Assembly (NCBI GenBank): GCA_021156165.1
Contig: JAJNBM010000006.1
Span: forward strand, 1 to 45,818
Source: Gammaproteobacteria bacterium
Lineage (GTDB): Bacteria > Pseudomonadota > Gammaproteobacteria > UBA1113
Length of the DNA: 45,818 nt
Direction of reading: 5' to 3'
Shown here one piece after another: positions 27,662 to 36,930 of the stretch. A program made the position numbers and the translations under genes. How positions within the stretch are numbered: position 1 is the first letter of the stretch; each line of letters starts with the position of its first letter. The notes beneath the pieces are model-generated. The model ran no database searches, was not told the DNA's origin, and was given only the letters and a program-made list of their open reading frames with translations.

Positions 27662-28522
27662 TCATACTGCCGCTGCACCCGAGACTATTTCGGAGATTTC
27701 TTGGGTAATCGCCGCTTGTCTCGCTTTGTTGTACACTAATTTTAAATCGTCTATCAAACTGCCTGCATTGTCGGTAGCGCTTTTCATCGCGACCATTCTA
27801 GAAGCCTGTTCACAAGCCAAATTTTCTATTACCGCTTCATAGACTTGCGATTCAATATACCGCTGTAATAATGCATCTATCAATTCACGTGGATCAGGCT
27901 CGTAAATATAATCCCAATGGTGAACTTTACTTTTATCGTCACTGTGCACTAAAGGCAATAATTGTTGTGGCAAGGGTTTTTGCGTCATCGTATTCACAAA
28001 CTCATTGCGAAACACAACCAGTTTATCGAGTTTGCCTTCACGATAAGCCGATAGCATCACTTCAATGACGCCTATCAGTTGCTGCACTTGCGGTGCATCG
28101 CCTAAGTGATTAGCGCTGGCTACTACATTGACATTGGCGCGGCGAAAAAAGCTAGCAGCCTTACTACCGATTAAACATAAATCTACCTCTATGCTGTCCG
28201 CATGCGCTTCACGCATTTTTTGCACGGCCAGTTTTAGCAAATTATTATTCAAACCGCCGCACAAGCCTCTATCGCTGGTGACGATGATAAAACCTACCCG
28301 TTTCACGGTCCGCTCTTTAAAATAAACATGGCGATATTCGGGATGCGCATTAGCTAAATGGCCTATGACTTCTAATATTTTAGTCGCATAGGGCTTAGAC
28401 AAATTCATGCGCTCTTGCGCCTTGCGCATTTTACTCGCCGCCACTAATTCCATGGCTTTGGTGATCTTCTGCGTTTTCTTAACGCTATCAATTTTAACGC
28501 GAGTTTCCTTTAAACTGGCCAT
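27662..28522 (-). CDS. atpG: ATP synthase F1 gamma subunit
   Basis: Central rotor stalk. 286 residues. The N-terminal helix [20 protein letters not shown] ends in [16 protein letters not shown], the family signature, with [20 protein letters not shown] in the middle domain and the C-terminal helix [22 protein letters not shown]. All expected blocks present. Seven bases separate it from atpA upstream. Confidence 0.99.
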   Translation of the reverse strand: MASLKETRVKIDSVKKTQKITKAMELVAASKMRKAQERMNLSKPYATKILEVIGHLANAHPEYRHVYFKERTVKRVGFIIVTSDRGLCGGLNNNLLKLAVQKMREAHADSIEVDLCLIGSKAASFFRRANVNVVASANHLGDAPQVQQLIGVIEVMLSAYREGKLDKLVVFRNEFVNTMTQKPLPQQLLPLVHSDDKSKVHHWDYIYEPDPRELIDALLQRYIESQVYEAVIENLACEQASRMVAMKSATDNAGSLIDDLKLVYNKARQAAITQEISEIVSGAAAV

Positions 28523-28529
28523 ATTGTTT

Positions 28530-30071
28530 CTACCACGTTTGCGTATCTTTAAATTTAACCAATATCTCTTGGAAGGTAGAGGCTATCTTGTCATCAAAAG
28601 AAGGATTATCCGCCAAACCTTTCATAAAATCGACGTGATAATTACGCACATAATCCACCAATTCTACGGCAAAAGACGGCACTTGATTCGCAGCTACATC
28701 GTCCAAATACCCTTTATCGACTGCGTATAAACACAGTCCCATTTCCGCCACAGACAAAGGCGAATATTGTTTTTGCTTTAACATTTCGGTAACGCGTTGG
28801 CCGCGTTCCAATTGCTTACGTGTACTTTCATCTAGGTCTGAGGCAAACTGCGCGAAAGCTTCTAGATCACGATATTGTGCTTGTGCCAAGCGAATACCGC
28901 CCGCAATCTTTTTAATAAGTTTGGTTTGTGCAGCGCCGCCTACACGGGATACCGACAAACCCGCATTCATGGCAGGGCGTATACCCGCATTAAACAAACT
29001 GGTTTCTAGATAAATCTGACCGTCGGTGATAGAAATAACATTGGTAGGTACGAAAGCGGACACATCGCCTGCTTGGGTTTCGATAATCGGCAAAGCCGTT
29101 AAAGAACCTGTTTTGCCTTTGACCGCACCCTTCGTCATTTCTTCTACATAAATCTCATTCACCCGTGAAGCACGTTCCAATAACCGCGAGTGCAAATAGA
29201 ACACATCGCCAGGATACGCTTCCCGTCCAGGCGGTCTACGCAACAATAAAGACACTTGTCTATAAGCCCAAGCGTGTTTGGTGAGATCGTCATAAATAAT
29301 CAGCGCATCTTCACCTCTATCGCGAAAATATTCACCCATAGTACAACCAGAATAAGGCGCTATAAACTGCAGCGCGGCTGCTTCTGAAGCCGTAGCGGCA
29401 ATGACAATGGTATTTTTCATCGCGCCGTGTTCTTCCAGTTTACGCACAATGCTGGCTATGGAAGACGCTTTTTGGCCTATGGCCACATAAATACATTTCA
29501 CACCACTGTTACGTTGATTAATAATGGTGTCAATGGCGATGGCGGTTTTACCGGTTTGTCTATCCCCAATAATCAATTCGCGCTGACCACGGCCCACTGG
29601 CACCAATGCATCGATGGATTTTAAGCCAGTTTGCAGCGGTTGCGACACCGGTTCCCTATAAATAACCCCAGGCGCTACTTTTTCTACTATGGACATTTCA
29701 GTCGTTTCTATAGGGCCTTTGCCATCTATAGGTTGGCCTAGCGCATTGACCACACGGCCCAATAAAGCGGAGCCTACGGGAACTTCTAAAATACGGCCCG
29801 TACATTTAACCGTTAACCCTTCTCTAAGATGCGTATAATCCCCCAACACCACTGCGCCTACGGAATCACGCTCTAGGTTTAATACCAGGCCATAAGTATT
29901 GCCCGGCAATTCCAGCACTTCTTGGAATTGCGCATCTTCCAAACCATGAATGCGCAAAATCCCATCTTGTAAGCTGATAATGGAACCTTCGGAACGACTT
30001 TCCGTCGTAGGCACAAAGGATTCTATGCGTTTTAAAATAAGCGAGCTAATTTCTCTTGCTTCTATTGCCAT
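28530..30071 (-). CDS. atpA: ATP synthase F1 alpha subunit
   Basis: Non-catalytic nucleotide-binding subunit. 513 residues from the ATG at 30071 ([19 protein letters not shown]), exactly the E. coli length, with GAGGAA 7 bases before. Blocks: [17 protein letters not shown], Walker [16 protein letters not shown] (about 168), [33 protein letters not shown] and the arginine finger [12 protein letters not shown]. The longer frame to 30140 would read over the end of atpH and has no family support. Confidence 0.99.
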   Translation of the reverse strand: MAIEAREISSLILKRIESFVPTTESRSEGSIISLQDGILRIHGLEDAQFQEVLELPGNTYGLVLNLERDSVGAVVLGDYTHLREGLTVKCTGRILEVPVGSALLGRVVNALGQPIDGKGPIETTEMSIVEKVAPGVIYREPVSQPLQTGLKSIDALVPVGRGQRELIIGDRQTGKTAIAIDTIINQRNSGVKCIYVAIGQKASSIASIVRKLEEHGAMKNTIVIAATASEAAALQFIAPYSGCTMGEYFRDRGEDALIIYDDLTKHAWAYRQVSLLLRRPPGREAYPGDVFYLHSRLLERASRVNEIYVEEMTKGAVKGKTGSLTALPIIETQAGDVSAFVPTNVISITDGQIYLETSLFNAGIRPAMNAGLSVSRVGGAAQTKLIKKIAGGIRLAQAQYRDLEAFAQFASDLDESTRKQLERGQRVTEMLKQKQYSPLSVAEMGLCLYAVDKGYLDDVAANQVPSFAVELVDYVRNYHVDFMKGLADNPSFDDKIASTFQEILVKFKDTQTW

Positions 30072-30081
30072 AATCGTTCCT

Positions 30082-30624
30082 CTAAGCGTATTCGTTGATT
30101 GATTGACTGAGTTGATGCAGCTGGCTTTTAATAGAGCCATCTATCACCATGTCCCCACAGCGCAACACGAGCCCGCCCAATAGACTGCTATCGACACGAT
30201 AACTTAAGTCCACCGGCCCACGGTGTTTCTGCTCTAAGGTTTTTTGCAGCGCTAAACTTTGTGCCTCTGTTAAAGGCTTACTGCTGATCACTTCTACTGC
30301 TACTTTGTTTAATTGCGCTAATTGCAATTGCTGATACAGCGCTAAAATAGCGGGCAGCAACGCCATGCGTTTATTTTCCGCCAACAAGTGCAAAAAATTT
30401 TTATCGCTCGCCACCACCTTGTCGCCCAACGCGGGTATACAAGCATCGATTATTTTCTCTGCTCCTACACGGGGATCCGACAATAAGCCTGCTACCGTTT
30501 TATCCACAACCACCAATGCCATCGGCTCTAACCACAACAACACGGCTGCGATGCGATTGTCTTTTTTGGCTTTGGCATACAAAGCTTTGGCATAAGGCCT
30601 GGCGCTGCTAATAACGTTACTCAC
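30082..30624 (-). CDS. atpH: ATP synthase F1 delta subunit
   Basis: Peripheral-stalk cap. 180 residues from the GTG at 30624, which overlaps the end of atpF by 8 bases; AGAGGTGG stands just upstream. Starts [20 protein letters not shown], the usual helical N-terminal domain, and ends in the conserved [26 protein letters not shown]. The longer frame to 30642 would add six residues inside atpF. Confidence 0.97.
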   Translation of the reverse strand: MSNVISSARPYAKALYAKAKKDNRIAAVLLWLEPMALVVVDKTVAGLLSDPRVGAEKIIDACIPALGDKVVASDKNFLHLLAENKRMALLPAILALYQQLQLAQLNKVAVEVISSKPLTEAQSLALQKTLEQKHRGPVDLSYRVDSSLLGGLVLRCGDMVIDGSIKSQLHQLSQSINEYA

Positions 30625-31099
30625 TGACACCCACCTCTGCAATTAAATCCGAGATCAGGCGATCGTTAATAGCGCCACTGATGTTTTGTTTTAAAATGCG
30701 CTCAGCGCCTTTAACCACCATTACGCCCAATTCTTTCTGCAAGGCCATTTTTGCCGCGTGCTTAGCTTGTACAATTTCTTCTTCAGCCGTCGCCACCATA
30801 CGCTCCGCCAACGCACGCGCATCTGAACGGGCTTCTTCTAAAATGTGCGTTGCTTGTTTGTGCGCTTGATCCACCACATCTATCGCTTTGGCTTTAGCAT
30901 CGCGCAACAATTCTTTAGCCCGCTCTTGTGATAGGTCCAATTCATGATGACCTCGCTCGGCTGCGGCCAAACCATCCGCAATTTTGGCTTCACGATCGTT
31001 GATGGCTTTAATGAGCACCGGCCACACAAAGCGTTTGGTAAACCAAACAAACAAAGCGAAGGTGATCATTTGCCCAAATAAGGTAAGATTGAGATCCAC
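30617..31099 (-). CDS. atpF: ATP synthase Fo b subunit
   Basis: 160 residues. One N-terminal membrane helix ([25 protein letters not shown]), then a long charged coiled coil (from [18 protein letters not shown] to about 135) and a C-terminal part binding delta. Two copies form the peripheral stator. Order and spacing within the operon are conventional. Confidence 0.98.
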   Translation of the reverse strand: MDLNLTLFGQMITFALFVWFTKRFVWPVLIKAINDREAKIADGLAAAERGHHELDLSQERAKELLRDAKAKAIDVVDQAHKQATHILEEARSDARALAERMVATAEEEIVQAKHAAKMALQKELGVMVVKGAERILKQNISGAINDRLISDLIAEVGVSE

Positions 31100-31127
31100 T
31101 TGCGATCACTCCGTATATTTAACGATA

Positions 31128-31448
<321 letters not shown>

Positions 31449-31505
31449 TCATAATAAACATTACTTCATTTCTATACCCATTACAATTGAAAATATGCAT
31501 CAGAA

Positions 31506-31565
31506 CGTAGGGGCAGGACCCGTGCCTGCCAAACATGGGCAACCACAGGGGGTTGGCTCCTACGT
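31506..31565. repeat. REP-like palindromic element, copy 8, between atpB and atpE
   Basis: CGTAGGGGCAGGACCCGTGC, GGGCAACCACAGGGGG, GGCTCCTACG. Full-length and inside the atp transcript, just before the most highly translated gene. Confidence 0.8.
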
Positions 31566-31616
31566 TCTTTCTTATATCTTCATTTGCGATAGATATACAC
31601 CTAAACGCCTTCCTCA

Positions 31617-32423
<807 letters not shown>

Positions 32424-32789
32424 CTAAGAATTACGAAACACAAACGGCGCAAAACTGCCTACGCACTGCACCACCACAAAAGTCATAAATACTATCCATA
32501 AATTTAACGAAAACAAGCTTAATAACGCTGCCAATACAGCCAACATTAAGGCTATTTTCAATACTTCGCTGCTATAGAAATAACGCAACGCTGCCTTGGG
32601 TGCTAAAGCACGCTTGGAACCGCGCATCTTGAGCAAGAAATATACTTGCCCTACACAGTTGGCCCCGCCGCCTGCTAAGGCCGACCAAGCCGCTTGAGCG
32701 CCCATAAACGTATAAAAAGCGCAAAAAATGACCGCCAACACCCCAAAAAGGAGACATAAAGCACGTGCGCTCTTTTTTTGCTGCTGCAT
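32424..32789 (-). CDS. atpI: ATP synthase assembly protein I
   Basis: 121 residues with four hydrophobic helices; GGGANCVGQVYFLLKM and RYFYSSEVLKIALMLAVLAAL are typical of the AtpI family, which assists c-ring assembly. First gene of the operon, as usual. Its poor conservation is normal. Confidence 0.9.
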   Translation of the reverse strand: MQQQKKSARALCLLFGVLAVIFCAFYTFMGAQAAWSALAGGGANCVGQVYFLLKMRGSKRALAPKAALRYFYSSEVLKIALMLAVLAALLSLFSLNLWIVFMTFVVVQCVGSFAPFVFRNS

Positions 32790-32839
32790 TCTGCTCTCGT
32801 TATGGCCTATAGCACCTCTCAGTTTTTAAGAGACGGCAC

Positions 32840-32869
32840 AGTATACTGGCTTTTAGGGGGCGCGTGCAA
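32840..32869 (-). promoter_or_regulatory. Probable promoter of the atp operon
   Basis: Minus strand TTGCAC (32869-32864), 18 bases, TATACT (32845-32840), about 50 bases before the atpI start. A degenerate REP-like fragment (GGTTGGCCCTACG, near 32885-32898) lies just upstream. Confidence 0.65.
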
Positions 32870-32900
32870 GGGGGTGCGTTAGAGGGTTGGCCCTACGAAA

Positions 32901-32956
32901 AGAGTATACGATGGTATCGTATATTCTCACCGGTTTTTATACGATGCCATCGTATA
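32901..32956. promoter_or_regulatory. Two 19-bp palindromes sharing TATACGAT arms
   Basis: First: TATACGAT-GGT-ATCGTATA (32905-32923), extending with one mismatch to 32901-32927. Second: TATACGATG-C-CATCGTATA (32938-32956). The centres are 33 bases apart, about three helical turns. This looks like a paired operator for a dimeric regulator, between the atp promoter and the ATPase gene. Confidence 0.6.
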
Positions 32957-32998
32957 CCCTAAAAACGCTACATTCCCCTACTCCCAAATTGCCATTCA

Positions 32999-33090
32999 TT
33001 TTAGGAGTATACTCCTAAAAAGTCGATAAAATACTTGCCTAAACGACATTTATGGAGTATACTCCTAGAATGTCATGCATTTTAGGAGTA
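32999..33090 (+). promoter_or_regulatory. Iterated AGGAGTATACTCCT palindromes, the last half forming the ribosome site
   Basis: A perfect 22-bp palindrome (TTTTAGGAGTA and its reverse complement, 32999-33020), a second GGAGTATACTCC (33054-33065), and a third left half ATTTTAGGAGTA (33079-33090). The AGGAG of the last half is the Shine-Dalgarno of the following gene, 7 bases from its ATG. The repeats therefore can pair with the ribosome site through TACTCCT, which suggests translational or transcriptional autoregulation. Confidence 0.65.
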
Positions 33091-33095
33091 ACTAT

Positions 33096-34256
33096 ATGTA
33101 TCCACGTCTTTTGACCCTCCCTAAAAAGCACCATTTTTTCTTATTTGGCGCACGTAACACGGGTAAAAGCACCTTAATCCAAGCAGCTTTCAATCCTGAG
33201 AAAAGCCGTTACATTGATCTACTGAATAGCACGGTAGAAGATCACTATCGTCGCGATCCTACGCTATTAGCCAACGAAGTTTTAGCGTTGCCGAAACACA
33301 TAGAGCACGTTATCGTCGATGAGGTACAAAAAGTGCCACGCCTATTAGATACCATACACATGCTCATGAATGACAGCGACAAACTGTTTATTATGGCGGG
33401 TTCTAGTGCGCGTAAATTAAAAAGTGGCGGTGCGAACCTCTTGGCGGGCAGAGCTTTTGTTTACAATTTATATCCCCTATCTGCTAGCGAATTAGGCACA
33501 GATTTTGAATTGGATCATGCGTTGCGCTGGGGCACCCTACCTCAAGTACTACAATATGGCTCCGATTTAGAACGACAAGAATTTCTAATGGCCTACGCAC
33601 ATACTTATCTTAAAGAAGAAATTGTGAACGAGCAAATCATTCGCAAGTTGGATCCTTTTCATAAATTTTTAGAAGTGGCAGCACAATGCAATGGTAAAAT
33701 TATCAACTACAGTAATATTGCGCGCGATGTAGGAGTCGACAATAAAACCATTCAATCTTACTACAGCATTTTAGAAGATACCTTAATAGGGTTTATGTTA
33801 CCGCCCTATCAAGGTTCATTTAGAAAGCGATTAAGCCAAAAACCTAAATTTTACTTTTTTGATACGGGCGTTGCTCGTGCTCTAGCAAGATTAAGCACGG
33901 TTCTCTTGGTAGAACGCACACACGCTTATGGAAACGCTTTTGAGCATTTTATTATATTGGAATGTATGAAGTTAAGCGGTTACTATCGCAAAGAGTATCG
34001 CTTTAATTATTTGCGCACCAGCAATGATGCACAAATAGATTTAGTGGTGGAACGTCCTGGTTTACCCTTATTGTGTATAAAAATAAAAAGTAGCCGCGAT
34101 GTTAATGAAATCGATATTTCTGGTTTCAAACAACTCACTGCCGATATTCCCGATTGTGTAGCGATTGTTTTAAGTCAAGATAAATATGCAAAGAAGTTTG
34201 GCCATGTTACGGTTTTGCCTTGGCGGCAGGCAGTGGAGGAGTTGTTTGGTTCTTAA
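33096..34256 (+). CDS. AAA_14 / DUF4143 ATPase
   Basis: 386 residues from the ATG at 33096 (MYPRLLTLPKKHHFFLFGAR). P-loop GARNTGKST (about 18-26), Walker B-like HVIVDEVQKVPRLLD (about 78), sensor IMAGSSARKLKSGGANLLAGRA, and a C-terminal DUF4143 domain with the restriction-endonuclease-like core FEHFIILECMK...AQIDLVVERPG. Such proteins are common, patchily distributed and of unsettled function. AGGAG 7 bases away decides the start; the ATG at 33075 would add seven residues through the operator. It stands alone with iterated palindromes upstream. Confidence 0.93.
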   Translation: MYPRLLTLPKKHHFFLFGARNTGKSTLIQAAFNPEKSRYIDLLNSTVEDHYRRDPTLLANEVLALPKHIEHVIVDEVQKVPRLLDTIHMLMNDSDKLFIMAGSSARKLKSGGANLLAGRAFVYNLYPLSASELGTDFELDHALRWGTLPQVLQYGSDLERQEFLMAYAHTYLKEEIVNEQIIRKLDPFHKFLEVAAQCNGKIINYSNIARDVGVDNKTIQSYYSILEDTLIGFMLPPYQGSFRKRLSQKPKFYFFDTGVARALARLSTVLLVERTHAYGNAFEHFIILECMKLSGYYRKEYRFNYLRTSNDAQIDLVVERPGLPLLCIKIKSSRDVNEIDISGFKQLTADIPDCVAIVLSQDKYAKKFGHVTVLPWRQAVEELFGS

Positions 34257-34677
34257 AAGAAATAATGCGGCTAGCGTTTGCAGGGCTGTTGAATAGCTAT
34301 CTACTGCATTCGCACCTGAAGATGCGAAAATGGGCGCTGGAAGCGCCCACAAACCGCGTTGCGTCCTTACCCGGAGTACCGAGTACAGGCTCGCGCGCGG
34401 CGGGAATCCAGGATCAATTAAGTTTTTACGCTTTACTCTTTTTATTTGTATTGATTGCTTTATACCATTACCTCTAAGAGAGGTTAGATTGTAATAAAGC
34501 ACTGTTTAAAATGCAAGAATAAGCCATGCAATAGCATCAGATATTACCTATAATTTTGACATTGGCTACCCATATTCCATATTGTGCCGCTGCTATTTTA
34601 ATGTGGATAGATAGGCCAAACAATTTGATCACGTGACCATACTGTCTTAACAACGATAGAAATTCTTTGGAAATAGT
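34257..34677. other. Gene-free stretch with hairpins
   Basis: 421 bases between the ATPase and the EEP-like gene. It contains a perfect 8-bp hairpin TGGGCGCT-GGA-AGCGCCCA (34331-34349) without a T-run, GTAC-CGA-GTAC near 34375, a GC-rich stretch CTCGCGCGCGGCGGGAATCC that looks like a decayed dispersed repeat, and ACCTCT-AAG-AGAGGT (34470-34484). I find no convincing coding sequence. Confidence 0.55.
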
Positions 34678-34706
34678 TTGACAGAAAATTTTAAAACATT
34701 TAGTAT
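34678..34706 (+). promoter_or_regulatory. Strong promoter of the EEP-like gene
   Basis: TTGACA (34678-34683), 17 bases, TAGTAT (34701-34706), 34 bases before the ATG at 34741. The long open frame could start at the TTG of this -35 box; the promoter shows that it does not. Confidence 0.8.
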
Positions 34707-34740
34707 GCTGAACTCTTTTAAATTAAACAGGCGAAGAATC

Positions 34741-36381
34741 ATGGCAGCACATCCTGAGCATTTTAAAATCAATATGGATCTACAATCTAAGCGATTGCAT
34801 CCTTGCTTTTTGACCATAGCAGAAGCAAAAGACCACCCCGAACTGGTATATTCCGATCACCTCCCTATTTTAACCGAAATACCTGTCCCAGGAGCTAAAC
34901 CGGTAAAAGCCATTTCATTGAATGTGCTAGGCCCAATGTCATTCAGCGGCTTACATGACGCAACAACTAACCGAGAATGGGAAACACCAGAGCAAACTAC
35001 CGCCCGCTATCAACGAATAGCGCAAGGATTAAAGCAAGCAATAAACTTGCATGATACTAGCCTCTTATTATTGCAAGAAACCACTGGTGCAAAGGATTTC
35101 CCAGACATTTTGTATCAACAGTTAGGAGAAGGATGGCATATCCTAATAGATGAAGATGGATTAATCAGTTGCTATAAACTAGATCGCTTTACGAATCCTT
35201 CCGCCACCTCTGCTGTTTACCAAAACCATAGAACTCATTCGCTTAACCTAATTGAATTGTCAACTGCAACCCCCCTAGTCGTTCATAATGTTTGGGGCGC
35301 TTCCAATGATTTTGGCGATGGGCATGAGCAATATTATAGGGATTTATTAGCACTCAAGCCAGGCGAAGATCCATCTACTATTAAAGTAGTAGTTGGAAAT
35401 AGCAATTGCCGCTCTACGCCTTCGCCTACAGATTTAAATCAGCGTAATATTATCACCGGCGTCATTTCCACAGACCTTACCAAACTTCGAAACAGAACAA
35501 CCAATCCACAATTGGGAGATCACTCAGAATGCGCGTTTGTAAGCATTGCAGGTAAAATCCACCAATTATGTTTTGACACACTGCATTTTGCCACAGGGAA
35601 AATTGTAACAGACTCGCGTGATTGCAACGAGATCCCCCAGGAACCCTATTTATATAGGCCTATTTTATTTTTAGATGCTGACTATATAAGTCGAATAACC
35701 ATTGCACATATGTCTTTACAGAACTACCAGAACTATTTGCAAGAAGAATTACAAGATAACCAGATCCTTGTGGGAATGTCCTCTAATACCCTAAATGATC
35801 ACAGAATCTTCTTTAGGTTTTCATCTGACTCAGCGGTATATGAACAACTCGTTATGACATTTAAAAATCAAGAAGGTATCCATGCGCGTATTGTTAAAAG
35901 CAGCCAGCCATTTCCGTGCCTATTTATAGCCATAGATAAAATTGAACTCATACATCAAGCCATCCACAATATTCAATTTCCACGGCGATATTGGATAGAA
36001 CAAATGAACCTACATTTACAAAGGTCAACTCATACTTTTTTCAAAGGCTGGTCTATATTAACCGCGTCCAAAGACGAGCAAGACTTACACCAAGCCAAAA
36101 TAGACAAATTGGAGGAATTAAAGCGTGCTTTCGAAACCGCATGGCTTACGGCCAGTGCGGAAGAATTGCTTGAAATAAAAAATACTTGGGCTAAAAAAGT
36201 CGCTGACTATACCATCGGCGGGCAAAAAGTCACTCTCACCAATATGGAACTGATGGCATATAAACGCGGCCCGCAAAGAAATAATGGCAAACCCGCTGCA
36301 AGTGCTACTTTATTAGCAAACATGGAGCGGTTGTTAAATCCGTCTTCTGCTATTTCTACACCTGCGGCTGGTAATAATTAA
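34741..36381 (+). CDS. EEP-fold-like (endonuclease/exonuclease/phosphatase) protein, possible effector
   Basis: 546 residues. Five blocks recall the EEP superfamily: ISLNVLG (58-64; strand with Asn), LLLQETTG (Glu113), VVHNVWGASN (His182), VVVGNSNCRSTP (219-226; the usual G-D-x-N reads G-N-S-N) and LGDHSECAFVSI (Asp260-His261). A second YSDHLPIL (37-44) stands before the first strand, where normal EEP proteins have it at the end, which hints at a permuted or duplicated last strand. Residues 300-540 are helical, polar and unrecognised. No signal peptide. The start follows a strong promoter. Activity cannot be assumed; a secreted effector is plausible from context. Confidence 0.6.
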   Translation: MAAHPEHFKINMDLQSKRLHPCFLTIAEAKDHPELVYSDHLPILTEIPVPGAKPVKAISLNVLGPMSFSGLHDATTNREWETPEQTTARYQRIAQGLKQAINLHDTSLLLLQETTGAKDFPDILYQQLGEGWHILIDEDGLISCYKLDRFTNPSATSAVYQNHRTHSLNLIELSTATPLVVHNVWGASNDFGDGHEQYYRDLLALKPGEDPSTIKVVVGNSNCRSTPSPTDLNQRNIITGVISTDLTKLRNRTTNPQLGDHSECAFVSIAGKIHQLCFDTLHFATGKIVTDSRDCNEIPQEPYLYRPILFLDADYISRITIAHMSLQNYQNYLQEELQDNQILVGMSSNTLNDHRIFFRFSSDSAVYEQLVMTFKNQEGIHARIVKSSQPFPCLFIAIDKIELIHQAIHNIQFPRRYWIEQMNLHLQRSTHTFFKGWSILTASKDEQDLHQAKIDKLEELKRAFETAWLTASAEELLEIKNTWAKKVADYTIGGQKVTLTNMELMAYKRGPQRNNGKPAASATLLANMERLLNPSSAISTPAAGNN

Positions 36382-36440
36382 TACCGCTTAGTCACTCTCG
36401 CATATAGGCGAGGGGGTTGCTGTATTACAATCCACTTTGT

Positions 36441-36798
36441 TTATCCTTTTTTTCTCGGTGTAGGTGAGTTAAAAAATATAGGTTCACTCGGTTCGGGGGG
36501 TAGAAGCTCCAGCTCCTCCTCGCAATCAGATATAATAGGATCCAACATAATGCGCCTGCTCTTCTTTTTTATCCGAAGAAAATACACTTAAATGGCGCAC
36601 TATCTCAAGGTGGGATGCAATCTTACGATGACGTACTGTAGAAAAGAGATTGGTTGTAGAGAATCTTCTCTTACAAAATCATTTGCCCATGTTATCAATG
36701 CCGCATAAAATCTTTGGCTAATTTCCCTCCTCTCCCAATTCTGATGCTACCCATTTAATCGTTTCATCTTTTTTTCGTGGAATTATTTTTTTCCGCTT
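36441..36798 (-). pseudogene. Decayed gene remnant with several frameshifts
   Basis: On the minus strand four open pieces follow one another in different frames: KRKKIIPRKKDETIKWVASE (from 36798), ISQRFYAALITWANDFVRE, RRFSTTNLFSTVRHRKIASH with LEIVRHLSVFSSDKKEEQ, and MLDPIISDCEEELELLPPEP ending in PTPRKKG at 36441. Each has protein-like composition and they abut without gaps, so a frameshifted gene end is the simplest reading. No family recognised. The rest of the 549-base gap holds only a weak CTCGC/GCGAG stem after the EEP-like gene. Confidence 0.35.
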
Positions 36799-36930
36799 CT
36801 ACTCCTATATCGGTATACATAATAAATTTTATTCAAATAAAAGAATATATTCTATATAATGACGCGCATGCCGAGGATCTTACCAAAATATATTAAAACA
36901 CTCATATATAATAATATTCCTATGCGCTCC

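Noticed and set aside
32901..33090. CRISPR-like array
   Set aside because: The repeats are palindromic operators with irregular spacing and two different consensus sequences; no spacers or cas genes.
34678..34740. N-terminal extension of the EEP-like protein from a TTG
   Set aside because: The TTG is the -35 box TTGACA of a near-consensus promoter; transcription starts after it.
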